From the NCBI GenBank assembly GCA_021805805.1, contig JAJZEB010000003.1, forward strand, positions 18,411-82,410: DNA of 64,000 nucleotides, read 5' to 3'. Positions 8,508 through 19,204 of this stretch are shown piece after piece (position 1 is the stretch's first letter; each line of letters begins with the position of its first letter). The notes beneath the pieces were generated by a model, which saw nothing but the letters and a program-made list of their open reading frames with translations, was not told the origin of the DNA and did no database searches. This DNA is from Pseudomonadota bacterium. Lineage in GTDB: Bacteria > Pseudomonadota > Gammaproteobacteria > Burkholderiales > Burkholderiaceae_C. Both the position numbers and the translations under genes were made by a program.

Positions 8508-10454
8508 TCACGCAGCGGCGCGCACCAGCCACTGATTGACCCGCCGCACGTAGGCTGCCGGGTCTTCGGGCATGCCGCCTTCGGCCAGCAAAGCCTGATC
8601 GAACAGGATGCGTGCCAGGTCGTCGAAGCCGGAGGAGTCGTCGCGCTCCATCGCTTCGCGCAACCGCTGCACCAGCGCATGATCCGGATTGATCTCGAGG
8701 ATCGGCTCTGCTTTCGGCGCAGGCTGGCCGGCCTGGCGAAGCAAGCGCGCCAGGTGCCCGCTGACCTCGCCGTCGGCGGCGACCAGACACGCCGGCGATT
8801 CGACCAGCCGCGCGCTGACGCGCACTTCCTTGGCAACGCCATCGAGCGCGGTCGCCAGCCGCGCGAGCAGGTCCTTGTGCCTGGCCGTGGATTCCTCGGC
8901 CTGCTTTTTCTCGTCGGCGTCCTGCAGCGCGCCCAGATCGGCACCGCCGCGCGCGACCGACTGCAGCGGCTTGCCGTCGAACTCGTGCAACGAGCTCAGC
9001 ATCCACTCGTCGACGCGATCGGTCAGCAACAGCACTTCGACGCCCTTGGCGCGGAACAGCTCGAGCTGCGGGCTCGAGCGCGCCGCGCGCGCGTTGTCCG
9101 CGGTGATGTAGTAGATCGCGGTCTGCTCGGGCTTCATGCGCGCGACGTATTCGGCCAGGGTCACGACCTGGGAGTCGTCTTCGCGTGCGGTCGAAGCGAA
9201 ACGCAGCAACTTGGCGATGCGTTCGCGGTTGGCGTAGTCCTCGCCGATGCCTTCCTTCAACACCTGGCCGAACTCGGTCCAGAAGGTCGCGTACTTGTCG
9301 CGCTGGGCCTGGTCTTCGGCAGTGGCCATGTCTTCGAGCAGCGACAGCACACGCTTGGTGCTGCCGTCGCGAATGGCGCGGATGTCCCGGCTTTCCTGAA
9401 GCAGCTCCCTCGACACGTTCAGCGGCAAGTCGGCGCTGTCGACCACGCCTCGAACGAAGCGCAGGTAGCTCGGCAGCAGGCTTTGCGCGTCGTCCAGGAT
9501 GAAGACCCGCTTGACGTAGAGCTTGACGCCGCCCTGCTGCTCGCGGTTCCAGAGGTCGAACGGCGCCTTCGCCGGAACGTACAGCAACTGGGTGTATTCG
9601 CTGCGCCCTTCGACGCGGTTGTGGGTCCACGCCAGCGGTGCGTCGCCGTCGTGCGCGATCTGCTTGTAGAAGTCGACGTACTGCGCCTCGTCGATTTCGC
9701 CCTTCGGCCGCGCCCACAGCGCAGCCGCCTTGTTGACCTGCTCCCAGTCGTCGCGAACGACTTCCTGCTTGCTGTCGGCGTCCCATTCGCGCTTGCGCAT
9801 TTCGATCGGCAGCGAAATGTGGTCCGAATACCTGGAGACGATGCTCTTGAGTTTCCACTGCGACAGCAAGTCGCCGAATTGCTGGTCCTCGGCGTCTGCA
9901 CGCAGATGCAGGATCACGTCGGTGCCGCGCGAAGCGCGCTCGATCGGCTCGACACTGAACTCGCCGGTGCCGTCCGAGCTCCAGCGCACGCCCTCGCCCG
10001 CCGCCATGCCGGCGCGGCGGCTCTCGACCGTGATGCGGTCGGCGACGATGAAGCCGGAATAGAAACCCACGCCGAACTGGCCGATCAGGTTCGCGTCCGG
10101 CCTGGATGCCTGACCGAGCTGCTGCATGAATTCGCGCGTGCCGGACTTGGCGATCGTGCCCAGGTGGTCGATGGCGTCCTGCAGCGTCAGTCCGATGCCG
10201 TTGTCGCTGACCGTCAGGGTGCGCGCGTCGGGATCGAAATCGACGCGGATGCGCAAGTCGCCATCGCCCTCCCACAGCGCGCCGTCGTCGATCGCCAGAT
10301 AACGCAGCTTGTCGCAGGCGTCGGACGCGTTCGACACCAGCTCGCGCAGGAAGATGTCGCGGTTCGAATAAAGCGAATGCGCCACCAGATGCAGCAGCTG
10401 GCGGACTTCGGCCTGGAACGCATGGGTGTGGGAGGTCGTGGCTTCCGTGGTCAT
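8508..10454 (-). CDS. htpG: Chaperone HtpG (bacterial Hsp90)
   Basis: The 648-residue ATP-dependent chaperone carries the GHKL ATPase motifs in order: [18 protein letters not shown] (residues 35-52), SDNGIGL near 85, and [11 protein letters not shown] near 125. The middle domain includes [17 protein letters not shown], and the C-terminal dimerisation domain is complete. Full length matches the family. The ATG at 10454 ([14 protein letters not shown]) fits the family N-terminus; an in-frame ATG at 10508 would add 18 unconserved residues. The gene lies downstream of the TatD gene on the same strand with a 108-base gap. No convincing heat-shock promoter was found there. Confidence 0.96.
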   Translation of the reverse strand: MTTEATTSHTHAFQAEVRQLLHLVAHSLYSNRDIFLRELVSNASDACDKLRYLAIDDGALWEGDGDLRIRVDFDPDARTLTVSDNGIGLTLQDAIDHLGTIAKSGTREFMQQLGQASRPDANLIGQFGVGFYSGFIVADRITVESRRAGMAAGEGVRWSSDGTGEFSVEPIERASRGTDVILHLRADAEDQQFGDLLSQWKLKSIVSRYSDHISLPIEMRKREWDADSKQEVVRDDWEQVNKAAALWARPKGEIDEAQYVDFYKQIAHDGDAPLAWTHNRVEGRSEYTQLLYVPAKAPFDLWNREQQGGVKLYVKRVFILDDAQSLLPSYLRFVRGVVDSADLPLNVSRELLQESRDIRAIRDGSTKRVLSLLEDMATAEDQAQRDKYATFWTEFGQVLKEGIGEDYANRERIAKLLRFASTAREDDSQVVTLAEYVARMKPEQTAIYYITADNARAARSSPQLELFRAKGVEVLLLTDRVDEWMLSSLHEFDGKPLQSVARGGADLGALQDADEKKQAEESTARHKDLLARLATALDGVAKEVRVSARLVESPACLVAADGEVSGHLARLLRQAGQPAPKAEPILEINPDHALVQRLREAMERDDSSGFDDLARILFDQALLAEGGMPEDPAAYVRRVNQWLVRAAA

Positions 10455-10562
10455 GGTTGTCGGTTGTCGGATCGGTGAACAGCAAACAGGGTCGAGGCGC
10501 CGCGGCACGGCTCCCGACGGGTGGTTTTCAACGGTGACCAGATGGGGGCGGCGCCGCCCGAT

Positions 10563-11369
10563 TCAAGCCCCGCCCAGCAGTTCCTGCAATCGCGGCAGCG
10601 CCGCGCGCGCGTTCGCGCTGGTGCACGCTGCGATGTGCGCCGCGGAGACTGCGCGCAAGCGCGCCAGCTCGGCGCCGATTCCTGCGACCTCCGCCGGCTC
10701 GTTCGGGCCGGCGTCGAGCCACGCCGGTGCCAGGTCCGGAGCGTCGGTTTCGAGCACGATCGCGTCGTCGGGCAGCGCGACGGCCAGGCGCCGGATGTTG
10801 CGTGCGCGCTCGAACGTCATCGCGCCGCCGAACCCGAGCCGAAGGCCCAGCGCAAGGAATGCATCGGCCTGCTGCCGGCTGCCGTTGAACGCGTGCGCGA
10901 TTCCGCCGCAGCCGCTTTGCGCCCAGCCGGCGCGGCGCAGCGCCGCGGCCATCGGATCCTGGGCGCGGCGCACGTGCAGCAGCACCGGCAGCGCGTGCTC
11001 GCGCGCCAGTCGCAGCTGCTGCGCGCACCACCATGCCTGGTGCTCCAGGTCGGCGCCGGCGACGAAGTGGTCGAGGCCGATTTCGCCGATCGCGACGAAG
11101 CGTGGATCGTCGAGCGCGTCGCGCACCGCGGCACGCAGCAGCTGCAACGCAGCTTCGCCGAGTCCGGCGACGTACAGCGGGTGTACCCCCAGCGCATAGG
11201 CGTGTCCGCCGGAGTGCGCCAGCGCGCGCACCGCGGCGAAGTTGCCCGGCGACACCGCAGGGATGACCACGGCGCGCACCCCGGCCTGGCGCGCGCGCTG
11301 CCGCACCGAGTCGCGGCGACCATCGAACTCGGCCGCGTCGAGGTGTGCGTGGGTGTCGATCCAACTCAT
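10563..11369 (-). CDS. TatD-family metal-dependent DNase
   Basis: The 268-residue TIM-barrel hydrolase starts with MSWIDTHAHLD, giving the HxH metal pair (H7, H9). Later metal ligands appear in AIGEIGLDHF (Glu), PVLLHVRR (His), GIAHAFNGS (His) and VLETDAPD (Asp). The order matches TatD/YjjV deoxyribonucleases, which act as 3'-5' exonucleases and in DNA repair. The ATG at 11369 starts exactly at the family motif; the frame stays open upstream through the tRNA-Ser gene, which cannot be coding. The gene is divergent from the tRNA. Confidence 0.88.
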   Translation of the reverse strand: MSWIDTHAHLDAAEFDGRRDSVRQRARQAGVRAVVIPAVSPGNFAAVRALAHSGGHAYALGVHPLYVAGLGEAALQLLRAAVRDALDDPRFVAIGEIGLDHFVAGADLEHQAWWCAQQLRLAREHALPVLLHVRRAQDPMAAALRRAGWAQSGCGGIAHAFNGSRQQADAFLALGLRLGFGGAMTFERARNIRRLAVALPDDAIVLETDAPDLAPAWLDAGPNEPAEVAGIGAELARLRAVSAAHIAACTSANARAALPRLQELLGGA

Positions 11370-11467
11370 CGCTGCGCTGGCGGGGGTGAACAGATGTGCA
11401 ATAATGGCGTTTTGTCGTCGACGCCGCAAGGCGCGCCAGCATGCACATGCATCGCCGGACCCGACAA

Positions 11468-11560
11468 GGAGACGTGACCGAGAGGCCGAAGGTGCTCCCC
11501 TGCTAAGGGAGTATGCGGTGTAGAGCCGCATCGTGGGTTCGAATCCCACCGTCTCCGCCA
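11468..11560 (+). tRNA. tRNA-Ser (anticodon GCU)
   Basis: The 93-base gene folds as a class II tRNA. Acceptor stem GGAGACG (11468-11474) pairs with CGTCTCC (11550-11556), discriminator G at 11557, CCA encoded at 11558-11560. The anticodon arm CTCCC-CTGCTAA-GGGAG gives anticodon GCT, reading AGC/AGU serine codons. A long variable arm (TATGCGGTGTAGAGCCGCA region) and the T-arm GTGGG-TTCGAAT-CCCAC are typical of tRNA-Ser. A -10-like AATAAT at 11400-11405 could be its promoter. Confidence 0.97.
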
Positions 11561-11850
11561 CAAGACCGCCAAGACCGCACGCCCGAATAAGTCCATTTTT
11601 CGGGGACGTGCGCGCCGCGATTCACGTTGCGTGAACTTCCGCTGCCCAGTGGTCGATTCAGGTCGATTCAGGTCGATTCAGGTCGTCTGCACCGCGCGAC
11701 GGCTACGTGCAAACCCCAATTGGCTACACTCGGGTAACCGGAGCGCGCAAAGGGTCTCCAACACTCGATGCGGCAAGCTCCGGTTTTTCCGTTCACAACG
11801 AGGGCGGCTCCCGGCAACCGCCCCGAAGAATCAAGTTCTGGAGCTGCCCG
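11561..11850 (+). other. Intergenic region between tRNA-Ser and pckG, with hairpin and 10-bp tandem repeat
   Basis: This 290-base gap contains a two-part inverted repeat (CGCACG-CCCGAA at 11576-11587 against TTCGGG-ga-CGTGCG at 11599-11612) that may end tRNA transcription or form a leader structure. It then carries three exact copies of GGTCGATTCA (11651-11680) plus a partial fourth. No convincing ORF is present. pckG has no strong Shine-Dalgarno; its best upstream purines are GGAG at 11840-11843. Confidence 0.5.
11651..11685 (+). repeat. 10-bp tandem repeat (GGTCGATTCA x 3.5)
   Basis: Three exact head-to-tail copies of GGTCGATTCA occupy 11651-11680 and GGTCG continues to 11685. It lies 166 bases before the pckG start. 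The spacing is one helical turn, so it could be a protein-binding array; slippage is the simpler explanation. Confidence 0.85.
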
Positions 11851-13716
<1,866 letters not shown>

Positions 13717-13743
13717 GACCGCAGCCAACCGGAGAAATCGACC

Positions 13744-14214
13744 ATGCACGAACAAGCCGTCCAGGACACCTACCCGGACAATCTGGCGCATTGCTACGGC
13801 TGCGGCAGGCTCAATACCCAGGGCCATCACGTCCGCACCTTCTGGGACGGTGACGAGACGGTTTCGCGCTTCACGCCGCAGCCTTGGCACACCGCGGTCC
13901 CCGGTTTCGTCTACGGCGGCCTGATCGCCTCGCTGGTCGACTGCCACTCGACCGGCACGGCTGCCGCGGCGGCCTACCGCGCCGCGGGCCGCGAGCCCGG
14001 CAGCGAGCCGCCGCTGCGCTTCGTAACCGGTTCGCTGCATGTCGATTACCTGAAGCCGACCCCGCTCGGCGGCGAACTGGTCCTGCGCGGCCGCGTCAAG
14101 GAGCTCAAGGGGCGCAAGGTGGTCGTCGAAACGACGGTCTTCGCCGATGGTGTGGCGACCGCGCGCGGCGAAGTCGTCGCGCTGCAGATGCCCGACAATT
14201 TCGGCCAGGCCTGA
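13744..14214 (+). CDS. PaaI-family hotdog thioesterase
   Basis: The 156-residue protein has a hotdog fold with the active-site-like segment GFVYGGLIASLVDCHSTGTA and the strand region TGSLHVDYLKPTPLGGELVLRGRV. Proteins of this group hydrolyse acyl-CoA thioesters; the substrate cannot be told. An unusual N-terminal CYGCGRLNTQGHH (two Cys, two His) precedes the fold, seen in a subset of the family. A good ribosome binding site (GGAGAA) precedes the ATG. It may be co-transcribed with pckG. Confidence 0.8.
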   Translation: MHEQAVQDTYPDNLAHCYGCGRLNTQGHHVRTFWDGDETVSRFTPQPWHTAVPGFVYGGLIASLVDCHSTGTAAAAAYRAAGREPGSEPPLRFVTGSLHVDYLKPTPLGGELVLRGRVKELKGRKVVVETTVFADGVATARGEVVALQMPDNFGQA

Positions 14215-14259
14215 GCCCGGCACCGCGCCGCGTGCGGCCGGCGAGGCTTACCCGGCGGC

Positions 14260-14703
14260 TCAGCCGATCCCGCCGGGGTCGGCGTCGTGGGCCGGCGCCA
14301 CACGGCGCATCATGTAGTAAGTCGCGCCGACCGCGATCACCGCCGCGGTGATCAGCGCGTAGGACCAGGTCGCATCCTGCAGCCGCCCCGGGCTTTCCAC
14401 CGGAATGATGATCAGCTGACGCAGCAGCGTGATCAATGCCGCCTCGATGAACACCAGGACCGAGAAGCTTCCGGTGCGCATGTAGCGTATCTCGGCCGAG
14501 ATCAGCGACGACAGCACCCACAGGATGAACAGGTTGCCCAGCGCATGCAGGTAGCCCTGCGCCAGCTGGCCTGAACGCAAGGTCGCGACCACGTCGCTGC
14601 CGAACTGCCAGATCAGCAGCAGGCTGGCGATCAGCAAGACCACGGCCATGAACACGTGGAGCAGCCGGTTGGCCCCCTCCATGATCGATTCGAACCAATG
14701 CAC
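14260..14703 (-). CDS. PsiE-like phosphate-starvation-inducible membrane protein
   Basis: The 147-residue protein has four predicted membrane helices (about residues 15-33, 50-70, 80-98, 115-132) and the family segment EIRYMRTGSFSVLVFIEAALITLLRQLIII, cited here by its core RYMRTGSFSV. PsiE proteins are inner-membrane proteins linked to phosphate starvation in E. coli; their molecular role is unknown. The start used is GTG at 14703, 5 bases after GGGGGA; an ATG at 14682 is an alternative. It is divergent from the c-di-GMP gene. Confidence 0.75.
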   Translation of the reverse strand: MHWFESIMEGANRLLHVFMAVVLLIASLLLIWQFGSDVVATLRSGQLAQGYLHALGNLFILWVLSSLISAEIRYMRTGSFSVLVFIEAALITLLRQLIIIPVESPGRLQDATWSYALITAAVIAVGATYYMMRRVAPAHDADPGGIG

Positions 14704-14865
14704 CGGATCCCCCGAGTTTGTGCTGGCGTGCGCCTACTTTAATTCATCGCGCAGGCTGCAGAAATGCCTCGGCGAAACCATTGCGGCAATTATCACGGCG
14801 CGCCCGGGATCTTTAATCGACCCCTTCCTAGAATCGATTCCCCAACCACGCGCGAGGAGATTCGA

Positions 14866-14946
14866 ATGGCCTCAGCACTGCCTTCCGAAACGCTCCGCGG
14901 CCGAGCCCGCATGCGCGCCGCGGGCAGCGGCGCGCGACGGAATTGA
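14866..14946 (+). CDS. 26-codon leader ORF coupled to the c-di-GMP gene
   Basis: A good Shine-Dalgarno (GAGGAG, 14854-14859) precedes ATG 14866 by 6 bases. The ORF runs 26 codons (MASALPSETLRGRARMRAAG...) and its TGA overlaps the downstream TTG start as TTGA. It is Arg/Ala-rich with no recognisable family. Either it is a short leader peptide that couples translation to the GGDEF-EAL gene, or it is the true N-terminus of that protein displaced by a frameshift or sequencing error. Confidence 0.4.
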   Translation: MASALPSETLRGRARMRAAGSGARRN

Positions 14947-17291
14947 TCGTCGACGCCGTCGGCGCGATCGGCCTGCTGGCCAGCGCCGTGCTGCTCGCGC
15001 TGGACCTGCGGCGCAGGCGCGCCCAACGCGCAGCGCAGCGCCTGGAGCAGGCGCGGCTTCGCGATGGCCTGACCGGACTCGACTCGCGCCTGGCGTTCGA
15101 GCAGCAGTTGCGCGCGCTCGGCGCCCGGCTGCGCGACGGAAGCATGCTGGCCGTGCTGGTGATCGACATCTACCGTTTCGCGCACCTCAACGCACGCTGG
15201 GGGCGCGACGCCGGCGACGCCGTGCTGCGCGAGCTGGCCCGGCGGCTGCAGCGGCTGGGCGACCGCGCGGCGCTGGCCCGCGTCGGCCCCGACGCCTTCG
15301 CGCTGGCCTTCGCCGACGTCCATCCCGAACGCTGCAATGCGCTGGTCGACAGCGTCGTGGAATTGATGCACGAGAGATTCGACGCAGGGGTCGGCCAGCC
15401 GCTTGCGCTGTCGGCTTCAGTCGGCTGCGCACTCTACCCGGCCGATGCCGACACCCCGACGCGATTGCTCGGCGCAGCCGAGGCCGCGGTGTTCGGCCAG
15501 ATCGAGCGCAGGCAGCAGGCGCTGGCTGCCGAAGTCGACGCCTATGGTGCCGAAGCGGCACGCCGACTGGCCTGGGCGGCGCGCTTTCTCAAGGTCAAGC
15601 TGCGTGACTTCGAACGCGAATACCTGGCGCGCCTGCAAGGCAGCGAGCCGGCGATCGCGTTGCACGACCTGCTCACCGAACTCGGGCTGCGCGGCTGGCA
15701 CGGCGACGGGCACGTCGCGCTGCTGCTGCGCCCGACGCTGGACGCAGCGCGCCACCGCGAACGCGCGCTGCAACTGGGTCACCTGCTGACCGCGCTCGGC
15801 GTTCCGGCCAAATGCTGCATCCGTGCCACCAGTTGGCTGCAGCAGGAGATCGGCGCGCTGACGCAGCGGTTTCCGGGCCGCCTGAGCCAGCGCAAGCTGC
15901 TGCTCGACCTGATTGCGCGGCGGCTGGAAGCCGACATGGCGTTGCAGCAGGAAGGCGCCGACGCGCTGCAGCAGGAGCTGTACCGCGCGCTGCGCGACTT
16001 CGACTCCACGCTGCCGTCGCTGCCGCGGCGCGTCGACCTGCTCGACTCGGCGATCGCGCTGCTGGGTCGCCTGCCGTACATGGTTTGCTGCGCCGCGTAC
16101 ACGCAAGGCGCCGACGGCCGCGCCGTGCTCGAAGCCGAGACCCACGCGCACCGGGTGTGGCTCGGTTCGCACCCCGAGCAGGCGATCGGCGGGCGGCGCG
16201 CCGAGGACATCGGCGCACGCGCCTGGACCCGCGCGTGGAGCTCGGCGCGGCTGGAGCTGGCCGACGACTCCGAACTGGCCGCACTGCAGGCCCCCGGCGT
16301 GCATGCAGTGGCGGCGCTTCCGGTGCTCGATACCGGTGGCAGCGTGCGCATCGTCGTACTGCTCTACGGACGTCTGCCGACGCAGTTCGCAACCGCGGCC
16401 ATGCGCAGTTGCCTGGATGGCGCAGCGCAAGCCGTGACGCGCGAGCTCGCGCGCCTGAGCAAAGCCACGCAGCTTCCCGCGCTTCCGGCCGACCAGCGCA
16501 GCGCGTGGCGGCAGCGGCTGTTCGGCGGCGGGCTGCGCATGCACATGCAGCCGATCGTTCACCTGCCCAGCGCGACGTGCACGAAGGTGGAGGCGCTGGC
16601 GCGCTTGCAGCTCGACGAAGGAACGCTGCTGCCTCCGGGGCGCTTCCTGCCGGTGCTGGGCCACCTCGAACTCGACCGCCTGTTCATCGACGGTCTGCAC
16701 CAGTCGCTGGCAGCTTTGCGCCACTGGGAAAAGCATGGCGTGCTGCTCGATCTGTCGTACAACCTGCCACCGTGCACTCTGCGCAATTCCGACAGCGTCG
16801 ATTGGATCGCCGACGCCCTGCGCCAGCATCGACTGCCGCCGCAGCGCCTGACGCTCGAATTGCTCGAGAACGAAGCCTTCGGCGATGAGGAGGACCTGCG
16901 GCACAACGCGGCGCGACTGCATGCGCTGGGCGTGCAGCTCGCGCTCGACGACCTGGGCAGCGGCTACAGCAGCCTGCTGCGGCTGCGCAATCTGCCCTTC
17001 GACGTGGTCAAGATCGATCAGGCGCTGGTGCGCGGCATCGCCAGCGACAACTGGCGCAGCGTGCCGCTGGTCTCGGGCCTGGTCGAACTGGCGCGCAGCA
17101 TCGGCCTGAGCATCGTCATCGAGGGGTTGGAAACGCAGGTTCTGCTCGAATTCGCCGCGCATCTGCGCGCCGACTACGCCCAGGGCTACGCCATCGCGAA
17201 GCCGATGCCTGCTGCGCAGATACCGGGCTGGGTGCGCGGCTGGCGCATGCCGCCGCTGGCCGGGATCAACCCGTTCGCGCTGGAGCGCTGA
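14943..17291 (+). CDS. GGDEF-EAL protein with degenerate GGDEF and intact EAL domain
   Basis: The 782-residue protein starts with one membrane helix (residues 5-22), then a GGDEF-fold domain (about 38-190), a central region with a GAF-like segment (about 355-500), and an EAL domain (about 520-775). The GGDEF active site reads GPDAF (115-119), so diguanylate cyclase activity is unlikely. The EAL domain keeps KVEAL, NLPP, ELLENE, DDLGSGYS, KIDQ and QGYAIAKP, the residues needed for c-di-GMP hydrolysis. It is therefore probably a membrane-bound phosphodiesterase. The start is TTG 14943, overlapping the 26-codon leader; no in-frame ATG lies upstream before a stop at 14829. Confidence 0.82.
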   Translation: MIVDAVGAIGLLASAVLLALDLRRRRAQRAAQRLEQARLRDGLTGLDSRLAFEQQLRALGARLRDGSMLAVLVIDIYRFAHLNARWGRDAGDAVLRELARRLQRLGDRAALARVGPDAFALAFADVHPERCNALVDSVVELMHERFDAGVGQPLALSASVGCALYPADADTPTRLLGAAEAAVFGQIERRQQALAAEVDAYGAEAARRLAWAARFLKVKLRDFEREYLARLQGSEPAIALHDLLTELGLRGWHGDGHVALLLRPTLDAARHRERALQLGHLLTALGVPAKCCIRATSWLQQEIGALTQRFPGRLSQRKLLLDLIARRLEADMALQQEGADALQQELYRALRDFDSTLPSLPRRVDLLDSAIALLGRLPYMVCCAAYTQGADGRAVLEAETHAHRVWLGSHPEQAIGGRRAEDIGARAWTRAWSSARLELADDSELAALQAPGVHAVAALPVLDTGGSVRIVVLLYGRLPTQFATAAMRSCLDGAAQAVTRELARLSKATQLPALPADQRSAWRQRLFGGGLRMHMQPIVHLPSATCTKVEALARLQLDEGTLLPPGRFLPVLGHLELDRLFIDGLHQSLAALRHWEKHGVLLDLSYNLPPCTLRNSDSVDWIADALRQHRLPPQRLTLELLENEAFGDEEDLRHNAARLHALGVQLALDDLGSGYSSLLRLRNLPFDVVKIDQALVRGIASDNWRSVPLVSGLVELARSIGLSIVIEGLETQVLLEFAAHLRADYAQGYAIAKPMPAAQIPGWVRGWRMPPLAGINPFALER

Positions 17292-17389
17292 GCTCGCGCC
17301 GGCCGCCTGCGGCCGACGTCGCGCGCGTCACGAAAGGGTCACGGCCGGAGCCTTACCATGCAGCAGCCTCGTCGCTCCCGCGCCCCAGC

Positions 17390-19180
17390 ATGCCGATGTC
17401 CTCGATCATTTGTCTGCCCGAAGTGCAGCACGGTGCGCCCGGCACGTGCCTCGACGCGACCCCATTGCACACCGTGTTCCAGCCGCTGCTGGACTTGCGC
17501 AACCGCCGCTACCACGGATTCGAGGCCCTGACCCGAGGCCCGTCGGGGTCGCAGCTCGAACGCCCCGACCAGTTGTTTGCCGCCGCGCGCGCGGCCGGCT
17601 GCCTGGCCGAATTCGACCGGCAGTGCGCACGCGGCGCGATCGAGCGCTTTGCCGCGCTGGGGCTGGAAGGCCAGCTGTTCCTGAACGTCACCGAGGCCCT
17701 GTTCGCCTCGGGCTGGTTCGCCGACCAGGCCACGCTGCAGTGGCTGCAGTTGCTGGGGCTGGGGCCGTCCCGGCTGGTGCTCGAACTGCTCGAATCCGAC
17801 ACCCTCGGCGAGGACAGCCGCGCGCTCGACAACGCGCAGTTCCTGCGCGAACTCGGCTACGGCCTCGCGCTCGACGACCTCGGGCAGGGGTTCGGACGCT
17901 TCGCGCTGTGGAAGCGCTTGCGTCCGCGGTACCTCAAAATCGACCGCAGTTTCACGTGCAACATCGGAAGTGATCCTTTCAAGTCTGCGTTCGTGCAGTC
18001 GATGCTGCTGCTCGCCGAAGCCAGCCAGTCGATGGTCGTCGCCGAAGGCGTCGAGACCGAGCACGAACTGCTCACCCTGCGCGAACTCGGTGTCGCTTTG
18101 GCACAAGGGTTTTTCATCGCCCGGCCGCACCCGGAGCCGACCTCCGCGACACCGGCCCACGCCTGCGCGCTGCTCGACACCCCGCAGCCGACGCTGCACG
18201 CGCTGGCCACGCGCGGCAGCATCGAGCAGACCGTGCTGGGGCTGGCGCGACGGGTCGAACCGGTCCCGGGTCATACCCGACTCGATACGGTGCTGAAAAT
18301 GCTCGAAGCCGACCCGGAACTGATGTCGGTTCCGGTGGTCGACCCGACAGGCCGCGCGCTGGGCATCGTCAACCGCTACGTCATCGCCGACCGCATGTTC
18401 CGCCCGCATGTGCGCGACTTGTTCGGCAACAAGCCGTGCACGCTGGTGATGAGCGCCGACGTGCTGCGGCTCGACGCCGGCGCGAGCCTGCGCGAAGCCA
18501 GCAGCCTGATCGCGGATTCGAGCTACCGCCACGCCACCGAGGGTGTGCTGGTGACCGAGCAGGGTCTGTACCGCGGCATTCTGCTCGTCGGCGACCTGCT
18601 GCGCCTGATCACGGAATTCCAGGTGCAGGCTGCGCGCTACGCCAATCCGCTGACCCTGCTTCCGGGCAATGTGCCGATCAACGACTGCATCGACCGCTGG
18701 CTGCGCGAAGGCCTTCCGTTCGCAGCGGCGTATTGCGACATCGACAACTTCAAGGCGTTCAACGATCGCTTCGGCTACCGCATGGGCGACGAAATCATCC
18801 TGCTGCTCTCCGCACTGCTGCGCGACGTGCTGCCACGAGCCGACTGTTTCGTCGGCCATATCGGCGGCGACGATTTCATCGTGCTGACCCGCGACGCGCA
18901 CTGGGAGGACGCGCTGCGCGGTCTTCTGCAGCGCTTCGCCGAAGGCGCCGCGCGGCTTTTCGACGCCGACACCGTGGCGCTGGGCGGTTACTGGTCGGAA
19001 ACCCGGCGCGGCGACGCGATGTTCTTCACGCTGCCGACGCTGTCGATCGGCGCATGCACGATCCATTCCCACGCCTTCGATTCGCACCGCGAAGTTGCCA
19101 ACCTGCTCGCCGAATTGAAAAAGGCCGCCAAACGCACCCCCGGCAGCAAGCTGTTCGTCGACCGCAGGCAGCACGGCTGA
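17390..19180 (+). CDS. EAL-CBS-GGDEF c-di-GMP turnover protein
   Basis: The 596-residue soluble protein has an N-terminal EAL domain (about 23-250), a CBS-domain pair (about 265-410) and a C-terminal GGDEF domain (about 430-590). All main EAL residues are visible: E45 in FEALTRG, N99, E132, D162-D163 in LDDLGQG, K183, E219 and Q239. The GGDEF site is GGDDF (about 492-496), a variant that can be active. CBS domains bind adenine nucleotides in other proteins and may sense energy state. The gene follows the other c-di-GMP gene by 98 bases on the same strand. A dispersed repeat follows its stop. Confidence 0.88.
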   Translation: MPMSSIICLPEVQHGAPGTCLDATPLHTVFQPLLDLRNRRYHGFEALTRGPSGSQLERPDQLFAAARAAGCLAEFDRQCARGAIERFAALGLEGQLFLNVTEALFASGWFADQATLQWLQLLGLGPSRLVLELLESDTLGEDSRALDNAQFLRELGYGLALDDLGQGFGRFALWKRLRPRYLKIDRSFTCNIGSDPFKSAFVQSMLLLAEASQSMVVAEGVETEHELLTLRELGVALAQGFFIARPHPEPTSATPAHACALLDTPQPTLHALATRGSIEQTVLGLARRVEPVPGHTRLDTVLKMLEADPELMSVPVVDPTGRALGIVNRYVIADRMFRPHVRDLFGNKPCTLVMSADVLRLDAGASLREASSLIADSSYRHATEGVLVTEQGLYRGILLVGDLLRLITEFQVQAARYANPLTLLPGNVPINDCIDRWLREGLPFAAAYCDIDNFKAFNDRFGYRMGDEIILLLSALLRDVLPRADCFVGHIGGDDFIVLTRDAHWEDALRGLLQRFAEGAARLFDADTVALGGYWSETRRGDAMFFTLPTLSIGACTIHSHAFDSHREVANLLAELKKAAKRTPGSKLFVDRRQHG

Positions 19181-19204
19181 GCGCAGCCCGGCCCTGGGGG
19201 CGCT
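19181..19204 (+). repeat. Dispersed GC-rich repeat (single copy of the 52.6-kb repeat family)
   Basis: GCGCAGCCCGGCCCTGGGGG followed by CGCT matches, with one change, the element present three times at 52658-52680, 52868-52890 and 52948-52971. It sits between two converging genes, overlapping the end of the PAP2 gene by one base. Confidence 0.75.

Noticed and set aside
10455-10562. Possible sigma-32 heat-shock promoter before htpG (CCCCCATCT and GTTGAAAAC on the minus strand).
   Set aside because: The two elements are in the wrong order: the CCCCAT-like part lies upstream of the TTGAAA-like part.
10563-11561. Longer TatD reading frame extending to 11561.
   Set aside because: The extension would translate the antisense strand of the tRNA-Ser gene; the family start is at 11369.
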